From Sporocytophaga sp. (GTDB lineage: Bacteria; Bacteroidota; Bacteroidia; Cytophagales; Cytophagaceae), in contig JANQAB010000002.1 in NCBI GenBank assembly GCA_024707265.1, forward strand, positions 516,188-580,187: a stretch of DNA of 64,000 bases, given 5' to 3'. Below are positions 1 through 9,502 of the stretch, piece by piece (position 1 is the first letter of the stretch; every line of letters starts with the position of its first letter). The notes under the pieces were generated by a model that worked only from the letters and a program-made list of their open reading frames with translations, had not been told where the DNA came from and searched no databases. The position numbers and the translations under genes are program-made.

Positions 1-1
1 C

Positions 2-853
2 GGAGGGTATCAGGTATATTCGCTATCTGGCACCAGGAAGATCAAAGAGGAAGGGGTAACTTTTGCTTCTCACATAGATGGCAGCAAACATACCTTTACA
101 CCTGAAAATGTAATGGATATTCAAAGAACCATTGGGGCTGATATCATCATGGCATTTGATGAATGTACTCCATATCCTTGTGACTACAAGTATGCCAGAA
201 AATCCATGGAAATGACACATCGCTGGCTTAAAAGATGCTGCGACAGATTTGATACCACAGAACCTAAATATGGATATAGTCAGACTTTGTTTCCAATCGT
301 GCAAGGAAGTTGCTTTAAAGATCTGAGACTGGCTTCTGCTGAGAAAATCGCTTCCTTTAACCGTGAAGGAAATGCAATAGGTGGACTATCTGTGGGGGAA
401 CCCGCTGAGATTATGTACGAAATGACAGAGATTGTTTGCTCAGTACTTCCGTGGGAGAAACCAAGATATCTGATGGGAGTTGGAACGCCTGCCAATTTGC
501 TTGAATCAATAGCTTTAGGAATTGACATGTTTGATTGTGTAATGCCTACCAGAAATGCGAGAAATGGAATGATTTTTACAACTGAAGGGATTATCAATAT
601 AAAAAATGAGAAATGGAAAAGTGACTTTTCTGAAATTGATCCCGGTTTGCCTTCTTTCCTGAAAAATTATTATACCAAAGCTTACCTTCGACATCTGGTC
701 GCTTCAAAGGAAATTTTGGGCGCTCAGATTGCTTCTTTGCAAAATCTAACTTTTTACCTTTGGTTAATGAACGAGGCCAGGACTAAAATTGAAGAAGGAA
801 CATTTTCTGAATGGAAAGACTTGACTGTTAAAAAAATAATGACAAGACTATAA
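2..853 (+). CDS. tgt: Queuine tRNA-ribosyltransferase (TGT), 3' part
   Basis: Exchanges guanine-34 of GUN-anticodon tRNAs for the queuosine precursor. The frame is open from base 2, so the 5' end lies outside the window and about 283 residues are visible. The substrate-pocket motif MAFDECTPYP and the nucleophile motif GIDMFDCVMPTRNARNG are intact. The stretch that normally carries the CxCx2C zinc ligands reads DPGLPSFLKNYYTKAYLRHL: the three cysteines are missing while the final histidine remains. I recall similar cysteine-poor TGTs in other Bacteroidota, so this may be lineage-wide rather than a defect. An LptF/G-family gene begins 11 bases downstream, a common arrangement in this phylum. 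Confidence 0.95.
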   Translation, partial: GGYQVYSLSGTRKIKEEGVTFASHIDGSKHTFTPENVMDIQRTIGADIIMAFDECTPYPCDYKYARKSMEMTHRWLKRCCDRFDTTEPKYGYSQTLFPIVQGSCFKDLRLASAEKIASFNREGNAIGGLSVGEPAEIMYEMTEIVCSVLPWEKPRYLMGVGTPANLLESIALGIDMFDCVMPTRNARNGMIFTTEGIINIKNEKWKSDFSEIDPGLPSFLKNYYTKAYLRHLVASKEILGAQIASLQNLTFYLWLMNEARTKIEEGTFSEWKDLTVKKIMTRL

Positions 854-864
854 ACTGATTTAAA

Positions 865-1939
865 GTGAAAATTATAGACAGATATATCTTAAAGAAATTT
901 TTAAGTGCTTTCTTTTTTACAGTAATACTTTTAGTGGCCATTATCAGTGTGATTGACTTTACTGAGAAAAATGATGACTTCATAAATAGCCATGCTCCCT
1001 TTAAACTGGTAATGAAGTATTATTTAAATTTCGCTCCATACATAGCCAATATGCTGAGCCCGATTACAGTATTTATCGCAACTGTATTCGTAACGGCCAA
1101 AATGGCCTCGCATACTGAAATCATTGCAATTCTAAATGGAGGAATCAGCTTTAGAAGAATGCTTTTACCATATCTAATGGGGGCCAGTATGATTGCTGTT
1201 TTTATCTTTATCTTGATTGGATGGCTTCTGCCAAAAGCAAATAAGGAACGAGTTGCTTTTGAAAACGTCTATGTAAAAGACCAATTTTATTATGAGGGAA
1301 GAAATGTGCATCTCAAAATAGCTCCAGAGACTTATGTCTACATGGAAAGTTATAATAATCAGATTAGCACCGGATATCAGTTTACATTAGAAACAATTGA
1401 TGGCAAAAACTTAAAAAAGTAAACTGAAGGCGATGAGAATTACCTGGTTGCCGGAGAAGAAAAAGTGGGAGCTGGAAAATTATATGATCAGAAAATTTGT
1501 AAATGGTAAGGAATCTATCAGTTTCGGAACTCGCACAGATACTACTATAAACCTTTATCCCAAAGATTTCGAAAGTACCTATTTACTCCATGAAACTTTT
1601 ACACTACCGGAACTTAAAAATTATATAAAGGAACTAAGAGATAAAGGTGTTGAAAGTGTCGCAGTTTATGAAATTGAAATGTACGAACGATATACATATC
1701 CATTTGCAATCATTATCCTGACAGTAATAGGAGTGGTCGTTTCGGCAAGAAAGACGAGAGAAGGAGCTGGTTTCCAAATAGCATTCGGGTTCTTGCTCGC
1801 CTTTATCTATATCATATTCGTAATTATGAGCCGAAGCATAGCAAATGCAGGAACACTTAGTCCTCTATTGGCAGCCTGGCTTCCGAATTTAGTGTTTGCT
1901 TCAATAGGTTTAATAATGTATAAAACACTGCCCAGATAA
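865..1939 (+). CDS. LptF/LptG-family LPS-export permease (single-base frameshift)
   Basis: Inner-membrane permease of the YjgP/YjgQ family, which with LptB extracts lipopolysaccharide for transport to the outer membrane. The GTG start at 865 gives an N-terminal helix, a pair of central helices ending near VFIFILIGWLLP, then a periplasmic domain and three C-terminal helices. The reading frame stops at 1422 and resumes at 1433. Removing one A from the A6 run at 1413-1418 joins the halves through NLKSKLKAMRITW and gives 357 residues, the family length. I therefore read it as one gene with a probable sequencing error. LptF and LptG cannot be told apart here. It converges with ispE, with one base between the stop codons. 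Confidence 0.88.
1413..1418 (+). other. Frameshift site in the LptF/G gene (A6, one base too many)
   Basis: An A6 run after codons for GKNL shifts the frame. Deleting one A fuses the upstream and downstream LptF/G reading frames without a stop codon. Confidence 0.8.
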
Positions 1940-1940
1940 A

Positions 1941-2747
1941 TCAAAAGGAGAAAGAAAATGTTGTGCAGCCTGATATTGATATATTCTGAAGTTGATCTTT
2001 ATCAGCAAATATTCCGAACATGGTGGAGCCGCTTCCGCTCATACAAGCATATATGGCTCCGGAAGAGTACAGTTTTTCCTTGATATCCTTTAGCATTGGA
2101 TAGATTTCGAAAACCGAATCTTCAAAATCATTATGCAACTTGCTTTTCCATTGTGAAATGTCTCCTTCGACAACTTCTTGCACCGGATACAGAGGGGCTT
2201 TGGGATTAACTTTACTATAGGCTTCTTTAGTGGAAACTCCAAAGGGAGGGAATATCAATAATCCAAAATAACCATCCAAAGATAAATTGATAGGAGAAAA
2301 TACATTTCCTTTTTCTTTTCCTATTACAGGTTTATTATTTATAAAGAATGGACAGTCACTGCCTATCGGAGCTACTATATCTTCCATTTCATTTGCTGAA
2401 AGGCCAAGTTGAAATAATTCGTTAAGAAGTTTGACTGCAAATGCAGCATCTGAAGAGCCTCCTCCCAGTCCTGCACCCATTGGAATAGCTTTGTGAAGGT
2501 GAATCTTTACCTGGCCAATACCATATTTTTTTTGCATCGCCCTGTATGTCTTTATTACCAGATTGTCTTCTCCAGAAGAACTTTCTAAGCCGGAATGAGT
2601 AAACTCAAACTGGTCAGAAGGAAGTATTTCAAGGGAGTCAAAAATTTTTACAGGATAAAAACATGTCTCAAGGTTGTGAAAACCATCAGGTCTTTTAGAA
2701 ACTATATTCAAACCAAGATTAATTTTGGCATTAGGGAAAGCAATCAT
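1941..2747 (-). CDS. ispE: 4-diphosphocytidyl-2-C-methyl-D-erythritol kinase
   Basis: GHMP-superfamily kinase that phosphorylates the 2-hydroxyl of CDP-methylerythritol in the non-mevalonate (MEP) isoprenoid pathway; cytosolic. The N-terminal KINLGLNI motif carries the substrate-binding Lys and Asn, the ATP-binding loop reads PMGAGLGGGSSDAA, and the third GHMP motif is MSGSGSTMFG. The length of 268 residues is normal. The ATG start at 2747 is followed at once by FPNAKINLGL, which matches the usual start. It is a single gene, convergent with the LptF/G gene and divergent from the sugar transferase at 2820; the 72-base AT-rich spacer must hold both promoters. Confidence 0.95.
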   Translation of the reverse strand: MIAFPNAKINLGLNIVSKRPDGFHNLETCFYPVKIFDSLEILPSDQFEFTHSGLESSSGEDNLVIKTYRAMQKKYGIGQVKIHLHKAIPMGAGLGGGSSDAAFAVKLLNELFQLGLSANEMEDIVAPIGSDCPFFINNKPVIGKEKGNVFSPINLSLDGYFGLLIFPPFGVSTKEAYSKVNPKAPLYPVQEVVEGDISQWKSKLHNDFEDSVFEIYPMLKDIKEKLYSSGAIYACMSGSGSTMFGIFADKDQLQNISISGCTTFSFSF

Positions 2748-2819
2748 TAATTAAATAGAAGCTATTTTTGAACAAAAATAGAAAAAACACTTAAAATTTC
2801 GTTAGCCACAAAAATAACA

Positions 2820-3404
2820 ATGTATCAAAGGATTCTAAAACCTGTATTTGATGTGACCATTTCTTTTTTGGCTCTAGTGTTATTTTTGCCCTTGTTTTTG
2901 TTAATTGCAGCATTGATACTGGTATTTAATACCGGTCCTATATTTTATCTTCAAAATCGTGCAGGATTTAAAGGAAGGTCATTTAAAATCATTAAATTCA
3001 GAACCAGACATAATGTTTCTAATGAAAAAATACCGGATCTTACATTTATAGGTAAAATATTGAGAAGGACAAGCCTTGACGAATTGCCACAATTGATAAA
3101 TGTTCTAAAAGGTGATATGAGCCTCATTGGTCCCCGGCCTTTACTGATTGAATATTTGCCATTATATAATGAAGACCAGGCAAGAAGGCACAATGTAAAG
3201 CCGGGAATTACTGGTTGGGCTCAGGTTAATGGCAGAAACGCAATTGATTGGAAAAGAAAATTTGAATTGGATATATATTATGTTAATAACTGCTCCTTCT
3301 TACTTGATGCGAAAATTGCCTATTTAACTATCGGCAGAATTATTTCAGGACATGGGGTAAACACTGCTTCAGGTGAGTTGGTTGAAAAGTTTAAAGGAAA
3401 TTAA
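2820..3404 (+). CDS. PglC/WcaJ-type undecaprenyl-phosphate sugar phosphotransferase
   Basis: Small membrane enzyme that moves a sugar-1-phosphate from a UDP-sugar to undecaprenyl phosphate, the first membrane step of surface-glycan or glycoprotein oligosaccharide synthesis. At 194 residues it is the short monotopic (PglC-like) form: one N-terminal re-entrant hydrophobic segment (about residues 8-36), then KIIKFRT, the catalytic-type stretch RRTSLDELPQLINVLKGDMS, and GPRPL followed by KPGITGWAQVNGRNA. All family hallmarks are present. The neighbouring PglD-like acetyltransferase starts 4 bases downstream, suggesting an acetamido sugar as substrate. No aminotransferase or glycosyltransferase gene accompanies the pair in this window. 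Confidence 0.93.
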   Translation: MYQRILKPVFDVTISFLALVLFLPLFLLIAALILVFNTGPIFYLQNRAGFKGRSFKIIKFRTRHNVSNEKIPDLTFIGKILRRTSLDELPQLINVLKGDMSLIGPRPLLIEYLPLYNEDQARRHNVKPGITGWAQVNGRNAIDWKRKFELDIYYVNNCSFLLDAKIAYLTIGRIISGHGVNTASGELVEKFKGN

Positions 3405-3408
3405 GAAT

Positions 3409-4017
3409 ATGTTATTATACGGTGCCGACAGTTTTGCAAAAGTTGTTAAGGAATGTGCAAAAGCCTCAGGAAGGGAAGTTTATTTTATTTTTGACGATTT
3501 CAAACGAGACCTGCAATTGGACAACACACCAGTTGTTGGGCCATACAATAAAGAATTTAATGTAAACGAACCTATTCTTATTGGAGTAGAAGAAAATTTA
3601 TTGCGTAAGACTCTGGTTTCTAAGATTGAACATGCATTTACTTCAGTCATTCATCCTCAAGCTATAATTTCTAAATATGTAAGTTATCTAGACGGCACAA
3701 TTATTTTTCAGGGCGCAATTATTCAGGCCGGAACAACTATTGGTAAACATTGCATCATTAATATAGGGGCAAAAATTGATTTTGAATGCCTGATAAGCGA
3801 TTATGTAAACCTTGGCCCTGGATCAATAATCGGAGGTTATGCGAAAATTGAGGAAGGGGTTACAGTGGGTGCAGGAGCTATCGTGTCTCCCAATATTGAA
3901 ATAGGTAAATGGGCCGTAATTTCACCAGGTTCGGTAGTTACCGAAAATGTCCCCGAATATACTGTGGTAGAAGGCATCCCTGCAAAGGTTGTTAAATCAC
4001 TTGTTAAAACGATTTAA
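3409..4017 (+). CDS. PglD/NeuD-like hexapeptide-repeat acyltransferase, predicted catalytic His replaced
   Basis: Left-handed beta-helix sugar N-acyltransferase fold: an N-terminal Rossmann-like part (residues 1-75), then hexapeptide repeats from about residue 85 to 175 and a C-terminal GIPAKVVK tail. PglD enzymes acetylate the 4-amino group of UDP-amino sugars. The ATG at 3409 is preferred to an upstream GTG at 3373, because it starts the Rossmann strand (MLLYGAD) and lies 4 bases after the preceding stop. In PglD the catalytic dyad His-Glu lies in a VEHE-type motif. Here the same place reads KIDFECLISDYVNLGPG, so Phe125 replaces the catalytic His and Asn134 replaces the second His. It may be inactive, structural, or use another mechanism. 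Confidence 0.85.
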   Translation: MLLYGADSFAKVVKECAKASGREVYFIFDDFKRDLQLDNTPVVGPYNKEFNVNEPILIGVEENLLRKTLVSKIEHAFTSVIHPQAIISKYVSYLDGTIIFQGAIIQAGTTIGKHCIINIGAKIDFECLISDYVNLGPGSIIGGYAKIEEGVTVGAGAIVSPNIEIGKWAVISPGSVVTENVPEYTVVEGIPAKVVKSLVKTI

Positions 4018-4156
4018 ATTAGAACTTTAAGGGGGGAGAATTTTTTCTTGGAAAAATAAAAACTATCCTTAATTCTATATCTTCGGTGAGGCTTTTACGT
4101 AGATCAAATACTGTAAATTTAAAGTAATCACATCAGTATCTGATCATAATTTTTCT

Positions 4157-7100
4157 ATGAGAAAGCCTTTTCTTCTTCTGGTATTCCTATCCTTTGTTTC
4201 ATTGCAATTTTCATTTTCTTCGGGTATTAAAGAAGAAGATTTTAAAAAGGTTGAAAAAGATTACAACAATGGCGATTATAAGCTTGCTCTTCAAAAGGCA
4301 AAAAACATTCTTGCCAAATCTTTAGAAAAACCCAATGATTACCTGATTATCGCCCGGATAAATTTTAAACTTGCCAAAGTGTATGATGCACTTGGTCGAT
4401 TTGAAGAATATAGCAAAAGTACTGAGGCGGGAGACAGCAACCTGGAGAAAGCAGATTACAAAGATACCATTTCTTACATCAATGCCTGTCTTGAAGGGGT
4501 CTCTGCATATACAGAATATGGCGAGTATCAAAAAGCTAAAAACCTTATTAAAAAAGCGAAACAACCGATTGCCAACAAAGCCAATTTTCAAGAGGTAAAG
4601 GCTAATATTCAGGAGAAGGAAATCCTGGTTCTTTTTAAAATGGGATATTATTTGAGAGCCGAACAATCGTTAGTTGAATTGCTAAAACTTCACAATGATA
4701 TTCTCGCCAATCCTTTTGGAGTAAAAGTAAAACTGACCGCGAAAGAGGTAAAAGATAGGAAATCTGATATAGCTAGGGCTTTGAACCTTTTAAGTGAGAT
4801 AAAAATCAAAAATTCAGAATTTAAGACTGCAGATTCGTTAATTGACATTAATTTAAAATGGATTTCCTCTAACCTTGGGAAGAAAAGGATTGAATATTCA
4901 AGGGCTTTATACTTAAAAGGAATAATTCACGAGACTAGAGGAGAAACCTCCAAAGCAGCGGCAAAATTTGCGAAAGCTTTAAAAAGCTCATTTAAAAGTA
5001 AAGATGTAAAATATAAAATGCACAATAAGCAGGCGATTGCTTACTATGAAAAGTTAATCCCTTCACTTAGAAAAGCAGGGCACTCTAGAAAAGCCAGTAA
5101 ACGGGAGAACCAATTAGAGGCTCGAATTAAAAGGTTTTATGGGAGAGAAAGTTATGCTTTTGGTAGGACTCAGATTATTGTGGCAGATAGATTTTTTCGG
5201 GAAAAAGATTATCCCAAAGCTCAGTCAAAGTTGCAATCTATTCTGAAAGACAAGAATTTTTTTCCAGAAGATCACCCCAAAAGAGTTGAAATTCTGGATC
5301 TTTTATATAAATCTCAAATTGAAAATGAAGATTACCTTTCAGCTGAGTCAACCTTAAAGAAGATTTCAGAACTAAATTTGAAAGCATCTGGAAAAGATGC
5401 CCCCATATATCACCTGGGTTTGGTGAAAGAGGCTAAATATATTGTTACTTATGGGGAGCAATTGTCCAAAGCTGATACAATCTTTTCATCTAGTTTAAAT
5501 GGTGTTATAGGAAAAGAAATTCCTCAAAACAACCTACAATACATTGAAGGTTTATACAGTCAAGCTAAGCTTTATCAGTTTAGAGATAAATACGAGAATG
5601 CATCAAACACCCTTCAGCAAGCAATATCTGTGGTAGAAAAACATTATGGAAATCCTTCAGAACATTATGCTATTGCTTTAGAAAAATATGCTTCGGCCCA
5701 GCTGGAATTAGGTAAATACAAAGAAGCGGAAGAGATCATTAATAAATCCCTTGCATTTTATAGCTCTCAGAATGGAATTGACAAAAATATTAACTATGCT
5801 CATAGTCTTGAAACACTCGCCAGATTCTACATTGTACAGGGGAATCTACGGGACGCTGAGAAAACTGTTAAAAAGGCAATAAAGGTTACCAAAAATGCTA
5901 ATGAAAACGAAAAAGTCTCTACCATCTCCGATAAACTTACAACTTTAAATACTCTCACTGGTAAATATGTCGCAACCGAAAAGGCTCTTTTAGAAATTAT
6001 TAAAACAAGAGAAGAAAAATTTGGACCTGATCATAGAAGCCTCATCAGCCCTCTGAGTCAGCTTGGAAATCTTTATTTGATTACAGGAGATTATAATAAA
6101 GCTGAAAAATTAGTGAGAAGAAGCTATAAGATCAGTGAGGAAATTTTTGGCGCAAACTCAGTCATTCATGCAGAAAATATTAAACTGCTTGTTAAAATTT
6201 ATACTGCCATCGGAGATTATGATAAAGCTGAGGAAGCAGGGAACAAAGCCCTAGCTATTCAGGTGCTTTGTTTTGGTAAGAATCACTTAGAGGTTGCTTC
6301 CACAATAAACGAACTGGCGATAGTGAAATTTTATAACAATCCACATGATGCGGAGTCTGAGAAATTTTTCATTGATGCAATCTCCATTATAAATTCATGC
6401 CTTGGAAACAATAATCTAAATTATGCTGAGGTATTGAAAAACCTATCAATGTTTTATATCGAAAATGGGAAAAATCAATCGGCAGAAGAATTTCTTAACA
6501 ATGCTAATAAAATCTGGATTACAAAACTTGGAAGTGTAAATATTCATTCTGCGGAGGCTGAATTTACAAGGGGGATATTCTTTTCAAAAGAGGGGAAATT
6601 TTTGAATGCCAAAGAATCTTTTGCAAACAGTAAAAACCTCTATGGTAAAATTTTTGATAATGAACATCCGGACTACATTAAAGCCCTGAGCAAAGAAGGG
6701 CAGATGGCATTCATTTTAAATGATTATAAAACAGCAGTCAGATGCCTCGACGAAACCACTTTTGCTGATTTAAAATTCATCAAAAAATATTTTCCTTCAT
6801 TAAGTGATAGGGAGAAAAATAAATTTTGGAATCTTATCAAAGGTGACTTTGAATTTTATAATACCCTTGCTATAAAATTATCAAAGGAAAATCCGGAGCT
6901 GCTTCAAAACGTCTACAATTTTAGCCTCAGGACAAAAGCAATTTTATTAAATTCATCCATCAAAGTAAAAGAAAGAATTCTTAGCAGTAATAATGCAGAC
7001 CTGATAAAAAAGTATGAAAGCTGGATAGAAAAGAAAGAATTTTTAACATCTGCTTTATCAATGAACGTTGACCAACAAAAAGAGAACAGCATTGATGTAA

Positions 7101-8404
7101 AGATTTTAGAAAAGGAAATAGAAGCTCTTGAAAAAGATCTCAGTGAAAAATCTGAATCCTTCCACGTGAATTATGAAAAGTCTGATGTAGACTGGAAACA
7201 AATTAAAAGTCTATTAAAACCTAATGAATATGCTTTAGAAATAATAAGATTCAGGTATTTTGATAAAGACTTTTCTGATTCCGTGCTATATGCCGGCCTT
7301 ATTGTCAATGAGTCCTCCAAGGTGCCAGAATTGATTTTATTGCCAAATGGGAATGAGCTAGAGAATAAATATCTTAACTATTACAGAAATTGTATCAAGC
7401 TAAATGTAGAGGATCAATTCTCCTTTGAAAAATTCTGGAAGCCGTTTAGTAATTCTTTAAAACAAAATTCCACCGTCTACTTTTCAGGTGATGGAGTTTA
7501 TAATCAGATAAATCTTGAAACCATTTGCGCGCCCGATAAGACATACCTGCTAAATCAGTATGACATCGTTCTTGTTAGCAATACAAAGGATTTGATAAAA
7601 AATAATAAAATTAAGTCTGGTAAAAAAGACAATACAACTACGGCCTTAGTAAACAAGATAAAATTATTTGGTAATCCAACATATTATGATGGCTCTAGTG
7701 ATATAAAGACCAAAGACTCATTGTATTTTAAAACATCATTAAGTTTAACAGATTCGAAAAGAGTACCCCAACTTCCAGGAGCAGAGGGAGAGATTAGGCA
7801 TCTGGATGCATTAATGGTGAAAAACGGATGGGAAACGGAAACTTACTTGAATAATGAAGCTACTGAAGAAAATCTTAAAGCAATAAAAGATCCCAAGGTA
7901 TTCCATATTGCAACTCATGGGTTTTTCATGGAAGACATTGAGAACAAATTATATGAAGGGCTTACAGACAAAAACCTGCAAAATCCTTTATTGAGGTCAG
8001 GTTTATTGTTAAAAAACGGAGGGGAACTGCTTGCTAAAGATAATATATATGAATTGAATTCAGAGGACGGGATTTTAACCGCCTACGAAGCTATGAATTT
8101 ATATCTGGATCATACGGATCTGGTAGTATTAAGCGCTTGTGAAACAGGAGTTGGCAAGGTACAATTCGGAGAAGGAGTGTGTGGGTTACAAAGAGCCTTT
8201 TTGATTGCAGGTGCAAATTCCGTAATAATGAGTCTTTTTAAAGTGTCAGATAATATAACAAAAGAACTTATGACTATTTTTTATGATAAATGGTTAGCTA
8301 CAGGAGCTAAAAGAAAATCATTTTTAGAAGCCAAGAGATTAATTAAAGAAAAGTATAATGATCCGATCTATTGGGGGGCATTTATTATGGTTGGAGTTGA
8401 ATGA
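4157..8404 (+). CDS. Exported TPR-CHAT (caspase-like) protein, 1415 residues
   Basis: Large protein with an N-terminal signal peptide (MRKPFLLLVFLSFVSLQFSF), a long tetratricopeptide-repeat region to about residue 870 (recurrent GDYNKAEKL / GKYKEAEEI helices), a charged linker, and a C-terminal CHAT domain from about residue 1000. CHAT domains are caspase-fold cysteine proteases. Both catalytic residues are visible: His1254 in HIATHGFF and Cys1328 in VVLSACETG. It also has the usual FGEGVCGLQRAFLIAGAN and the closing YWGAFIMVG. The signal peptide points to an extracytoplasmic location, unlike the CHAT proteases of CRISPR type III-E effectors. It stands alone between the PglD-like gene and the str operon. 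Substrate unknown. Confidence 0.9.
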   Translation: MRKPFLLLVFLSFVSLQFSFSSGIKEEDFKKVEKDYNNGDYKLALQKAKNILAKSLEKPNDYLIIARINFKLAKVYDALGRFEEYSKSTEAGDSNLEKADYKDTISYINACLEGVSAYTEYGEYQKAKNLIKKAKQPIANKANFQEVKANIQEKEILVLFKMGYYLRAEQSLVELLKLHNDILANPFGVKVKLTAKEVKDRKSDIARALNLLSEIKIKNSEFKTADSLIDINLKWISSNLGKKRIEYSRALYLKGIIHETRGETSKAAAKFAKALKSSFKSKDVKYKMHNKQAIAYYEKLIPSLRKAGHSRKASKRENQLEARIKRFYGRESYAFGRTQIIVADRFFREKDYPKAQSKLQSILKDKNFFPEDHPKRVEILDLLYKSQIENEDYLSAESTLKKISELNLKASGKDAPIYHLGLVKEAKYIVTYGEQLSKADTIFSSSLNGVIGKEIPQNNLQYIEGLYSQAKLYQFRDKYENASNTLQQAISVVEKHYGNPSEHYAIALEKYASAQLELGKYKEAEEIINKSLAFYSSQNGIDKNINYAHSLETLARFYIVQGNLRDAEKTVKKAIKVTKNANENEKVSTISDKLTTLNTLTGKYVATEKALLEIIKTREEKFGPDHRSLISPLSQLGNLYLITGDYNKAEKLVRRSYKISEEIFGANSVIHAENIKLLVKIYTAIGDYDKAEEAGNKALAIQVLCFGKNHLEVASTINELAIVKFYNNPHDAESEKFFIDAISIINSCLGNNNLNYAEVLKNLSMFYIENGKNQSAEEFLNNANKIWITKLGSVNIHSAEAEFTRGIFFSKEGKFLNAKESFANSKNLYGKIFDNEHPDYIKALSKEGQMAFILNDYKTAVRCLDETTFADLKFIKKYFPSLSDREKNKFWNLIKGDFEFYNTLAIKLSKENPELLQNVYNFSLRTKAILLNSSIKVKERILSSNNADLIKKYESWIEKKEFLTSALSMNVDQQKENSIDVKILEKEIEALEKDLSEKSESFHVNYEKSDVDWKQIKSLLKPNEYALEIIRFRYFDKDFSDSVLYAGLIVNESSKVPELILLPNGNELENKYLNYYRNCIKLNVEDQFSFEKFWKPFSNSLKQNSTVYFSGDGVYNQINLETICAPDKTYLLNQYDIVLVSNTKDLIKNNKIKSGKKDNTTTALVNKIKLFGNPTYYDGSSDIKTKDSLYFKTSLSLTDSKRVPQLPGAEGEIRHLDALMVKNGWETETYLNNEATEENLKAIKDPKVFHIATHGFFMEDIENKLYEGLTDKNLQNPLLRSGLLLKNGGELLAKDNIYELNSEDGILTAYEAMNLYLDHTDLVVLSACETGVGKVQFGEGVCGLQRAFLIAGANSVIMSLFKVSDNITKELMTIFYDKWLATGAKRKSFLEAKRLIKEKYNDPIYWGAFIMVGVE

Positions 8405-8524
8405 AAAATAAAATTTCCGTTAAGAATAGGAAGGATATTTATTGTTTTTTGCTTGATTACTAGACAGTTATTTGTATTTGAAGTGTTTGAAAACAATTTT
8501 TTAAAAAAAATATAAAACATAGTT

Positions 8525-8555
8525 TTTGCAAAAGATTCAAATTTCCGTATCTTTG
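8525..8555 (+). promoter_or_regulatory. Promoter of the str operon, perfect Bacteroidota consensus
   Basis: TTTG at 8525-8528, exactly 19 bases, then TATCTTTG at 8548-8555. This fits the Bacteroidota primary-sigma consensus TTTG-N19-TAnnTTTG without a mismatch. It lies 40 bases before rpsL. Confidence 0.85.
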
Positions 8556-8595
8556 CCCTTCCAAAAAAACAAGGGATTTAATTCTTTTTAAGTAA

Positions 8596-9012
8596 ATGCC
8601 TACTATACAACAATTAGTAAGAAAAGGTAGAGAGAAACTGACCTCTAACTCTAAATCTCCCGCGTTGGATTCCTGTCCACAAAGAAGAGGAGTATGTACA
8701 AGGGTATACACCACCACTCCAAAGAAGCCAAACTCAGCAATGAGAAAGGTTGCCAGGGTAAGGTTGACTAACGGAAAGGAAGTTAACGCTTATATTCCGG
8801 GAGAAGGTCATAACCTGCAAGAGCACTCAATAGTGCTAATCAGAGGCGGAAGGGTAAAAGACTTACCAGGTGTAAGATACCACATTGTAAGAGGAGCCCT
8901 TGATACCGCAGGTGTAAACGGAAGATTACAATCAAGATCAAAATACGGTGCTAAAAGACCTAAGCCAGGTGCTGCTGCAAAAACACCTGCTGCAAAAGGT
9001 AAAAAGAAATAA
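8596..9012 (+). CDS. rpsL: Small ribosomal subunit protein S12
   Basis: Decoding-centre protein of the 30S subunit and first gene of the str operon. The start [14 protein letters not shown], the [15 protein letters not shown] segment and the streptomycin-loop motif [13 protein letters not shown] are all typical. The Lys residues whose mutation gives streptomycin resistance elsewhere (in TPKKPNS and in the loop after GGRVKDLPG) are wild type. The protein is 138 residues, about 14 longer than in E. coli, because of an Ala/Lys/Pro-rich C-terminal tail. S7 follows after 6 bases. Confidence 0.98.
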   Translation: MPTIQQLVRKGREKLTSNSKSPALDSCPQRRGVCTRVYTTTPKKPNSAMRKVARVRLTNGKEVNAYIPGEGHNLQEHSIVLIRGGRVKDLPGVRYHIVRGALDTAGVNGRLQSRSKYGAKRPKPGAAAKTPAAKGKKK

Positions 9013-9018
9013 TTCGTT

Positions 9019-9486
9019 ATGAGAAAGGCTAAACCTAAAAAGAGATACCTTCTGCCTGACCCTAAGTTCAGGGATACATTGGTAACTAAATTTGTGAACT
9101 CTTTGATGTATGATGGAAAGAAAAGTATCGCATATGATATTTTTTATTCTGCATGTGACTTAGTAGAGAACAGAACCAAGGAAAACGGACTGGAAGTCTG
9201 GAGAAAAGCATTAAATAATGTAAGTCCACATGTTGAAGTAAAGAGCCGTCGAGTTGGTGGTGCTACTTTCCAGGTTCCTACTGAAGTGAGACCAGAGAGA
9301 AAGGCAGCTTTAGGTATGAAATGGCTTATTCAGTATGCCAGAGGAAGAGGCGAAAAAACCATGACTGAGCGTTTGGCAGGTGAAATAATCGCTGCGTCTA
9401 AAGGTGAGGGAGCTGCTGTGAAGAAGAAGGATGATACCCATAGAATGGCTGAAGCGAACAGAGCATTTTCACATTTCAGAATATAA
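9019..9486 (+). CDS. rpsG: Small ribosomal subunit protein S7
   Basis: 30S head assembly protein contacting the E and P sites. The 155 residues begin [17 protein letters not shown] and contain the conserved [21 protein letters not shown] segment and the C-terminal [19 protein letters not shown] helix that reaches mRNA and tRNA. It sits between rpsL (6-base gap) and fusA (16-base gap) in the str operon. In E. coli S7 represses its own operon; no equivalent binding site was identified here. Confidence 0.98.
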   Translation: MRKAKPKKRYLLPDPKFRDTLVTKFVNSLMYDGKKSIAYDIFYSACDLVENRTKENGLEVWRKALNNVSPHVEVKSRRVGGATFQVPTEVRPERKAALGMKWLIQYARGRGEKTMTERLAGEIIAASKGEGAAVKKKDDTHRMAEANRAFSHFRI

Positions 9487-9502
9487 TTTTCTATAGAAAT
9501 TA

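Noticed and set aside
3373-3408. Upstream GTG start for the PglD-like acetyltransferase
   Set aside because: It overlaps the preceding gene and adds residues before the Rossmann strand; the ATG at 3409 fits better.
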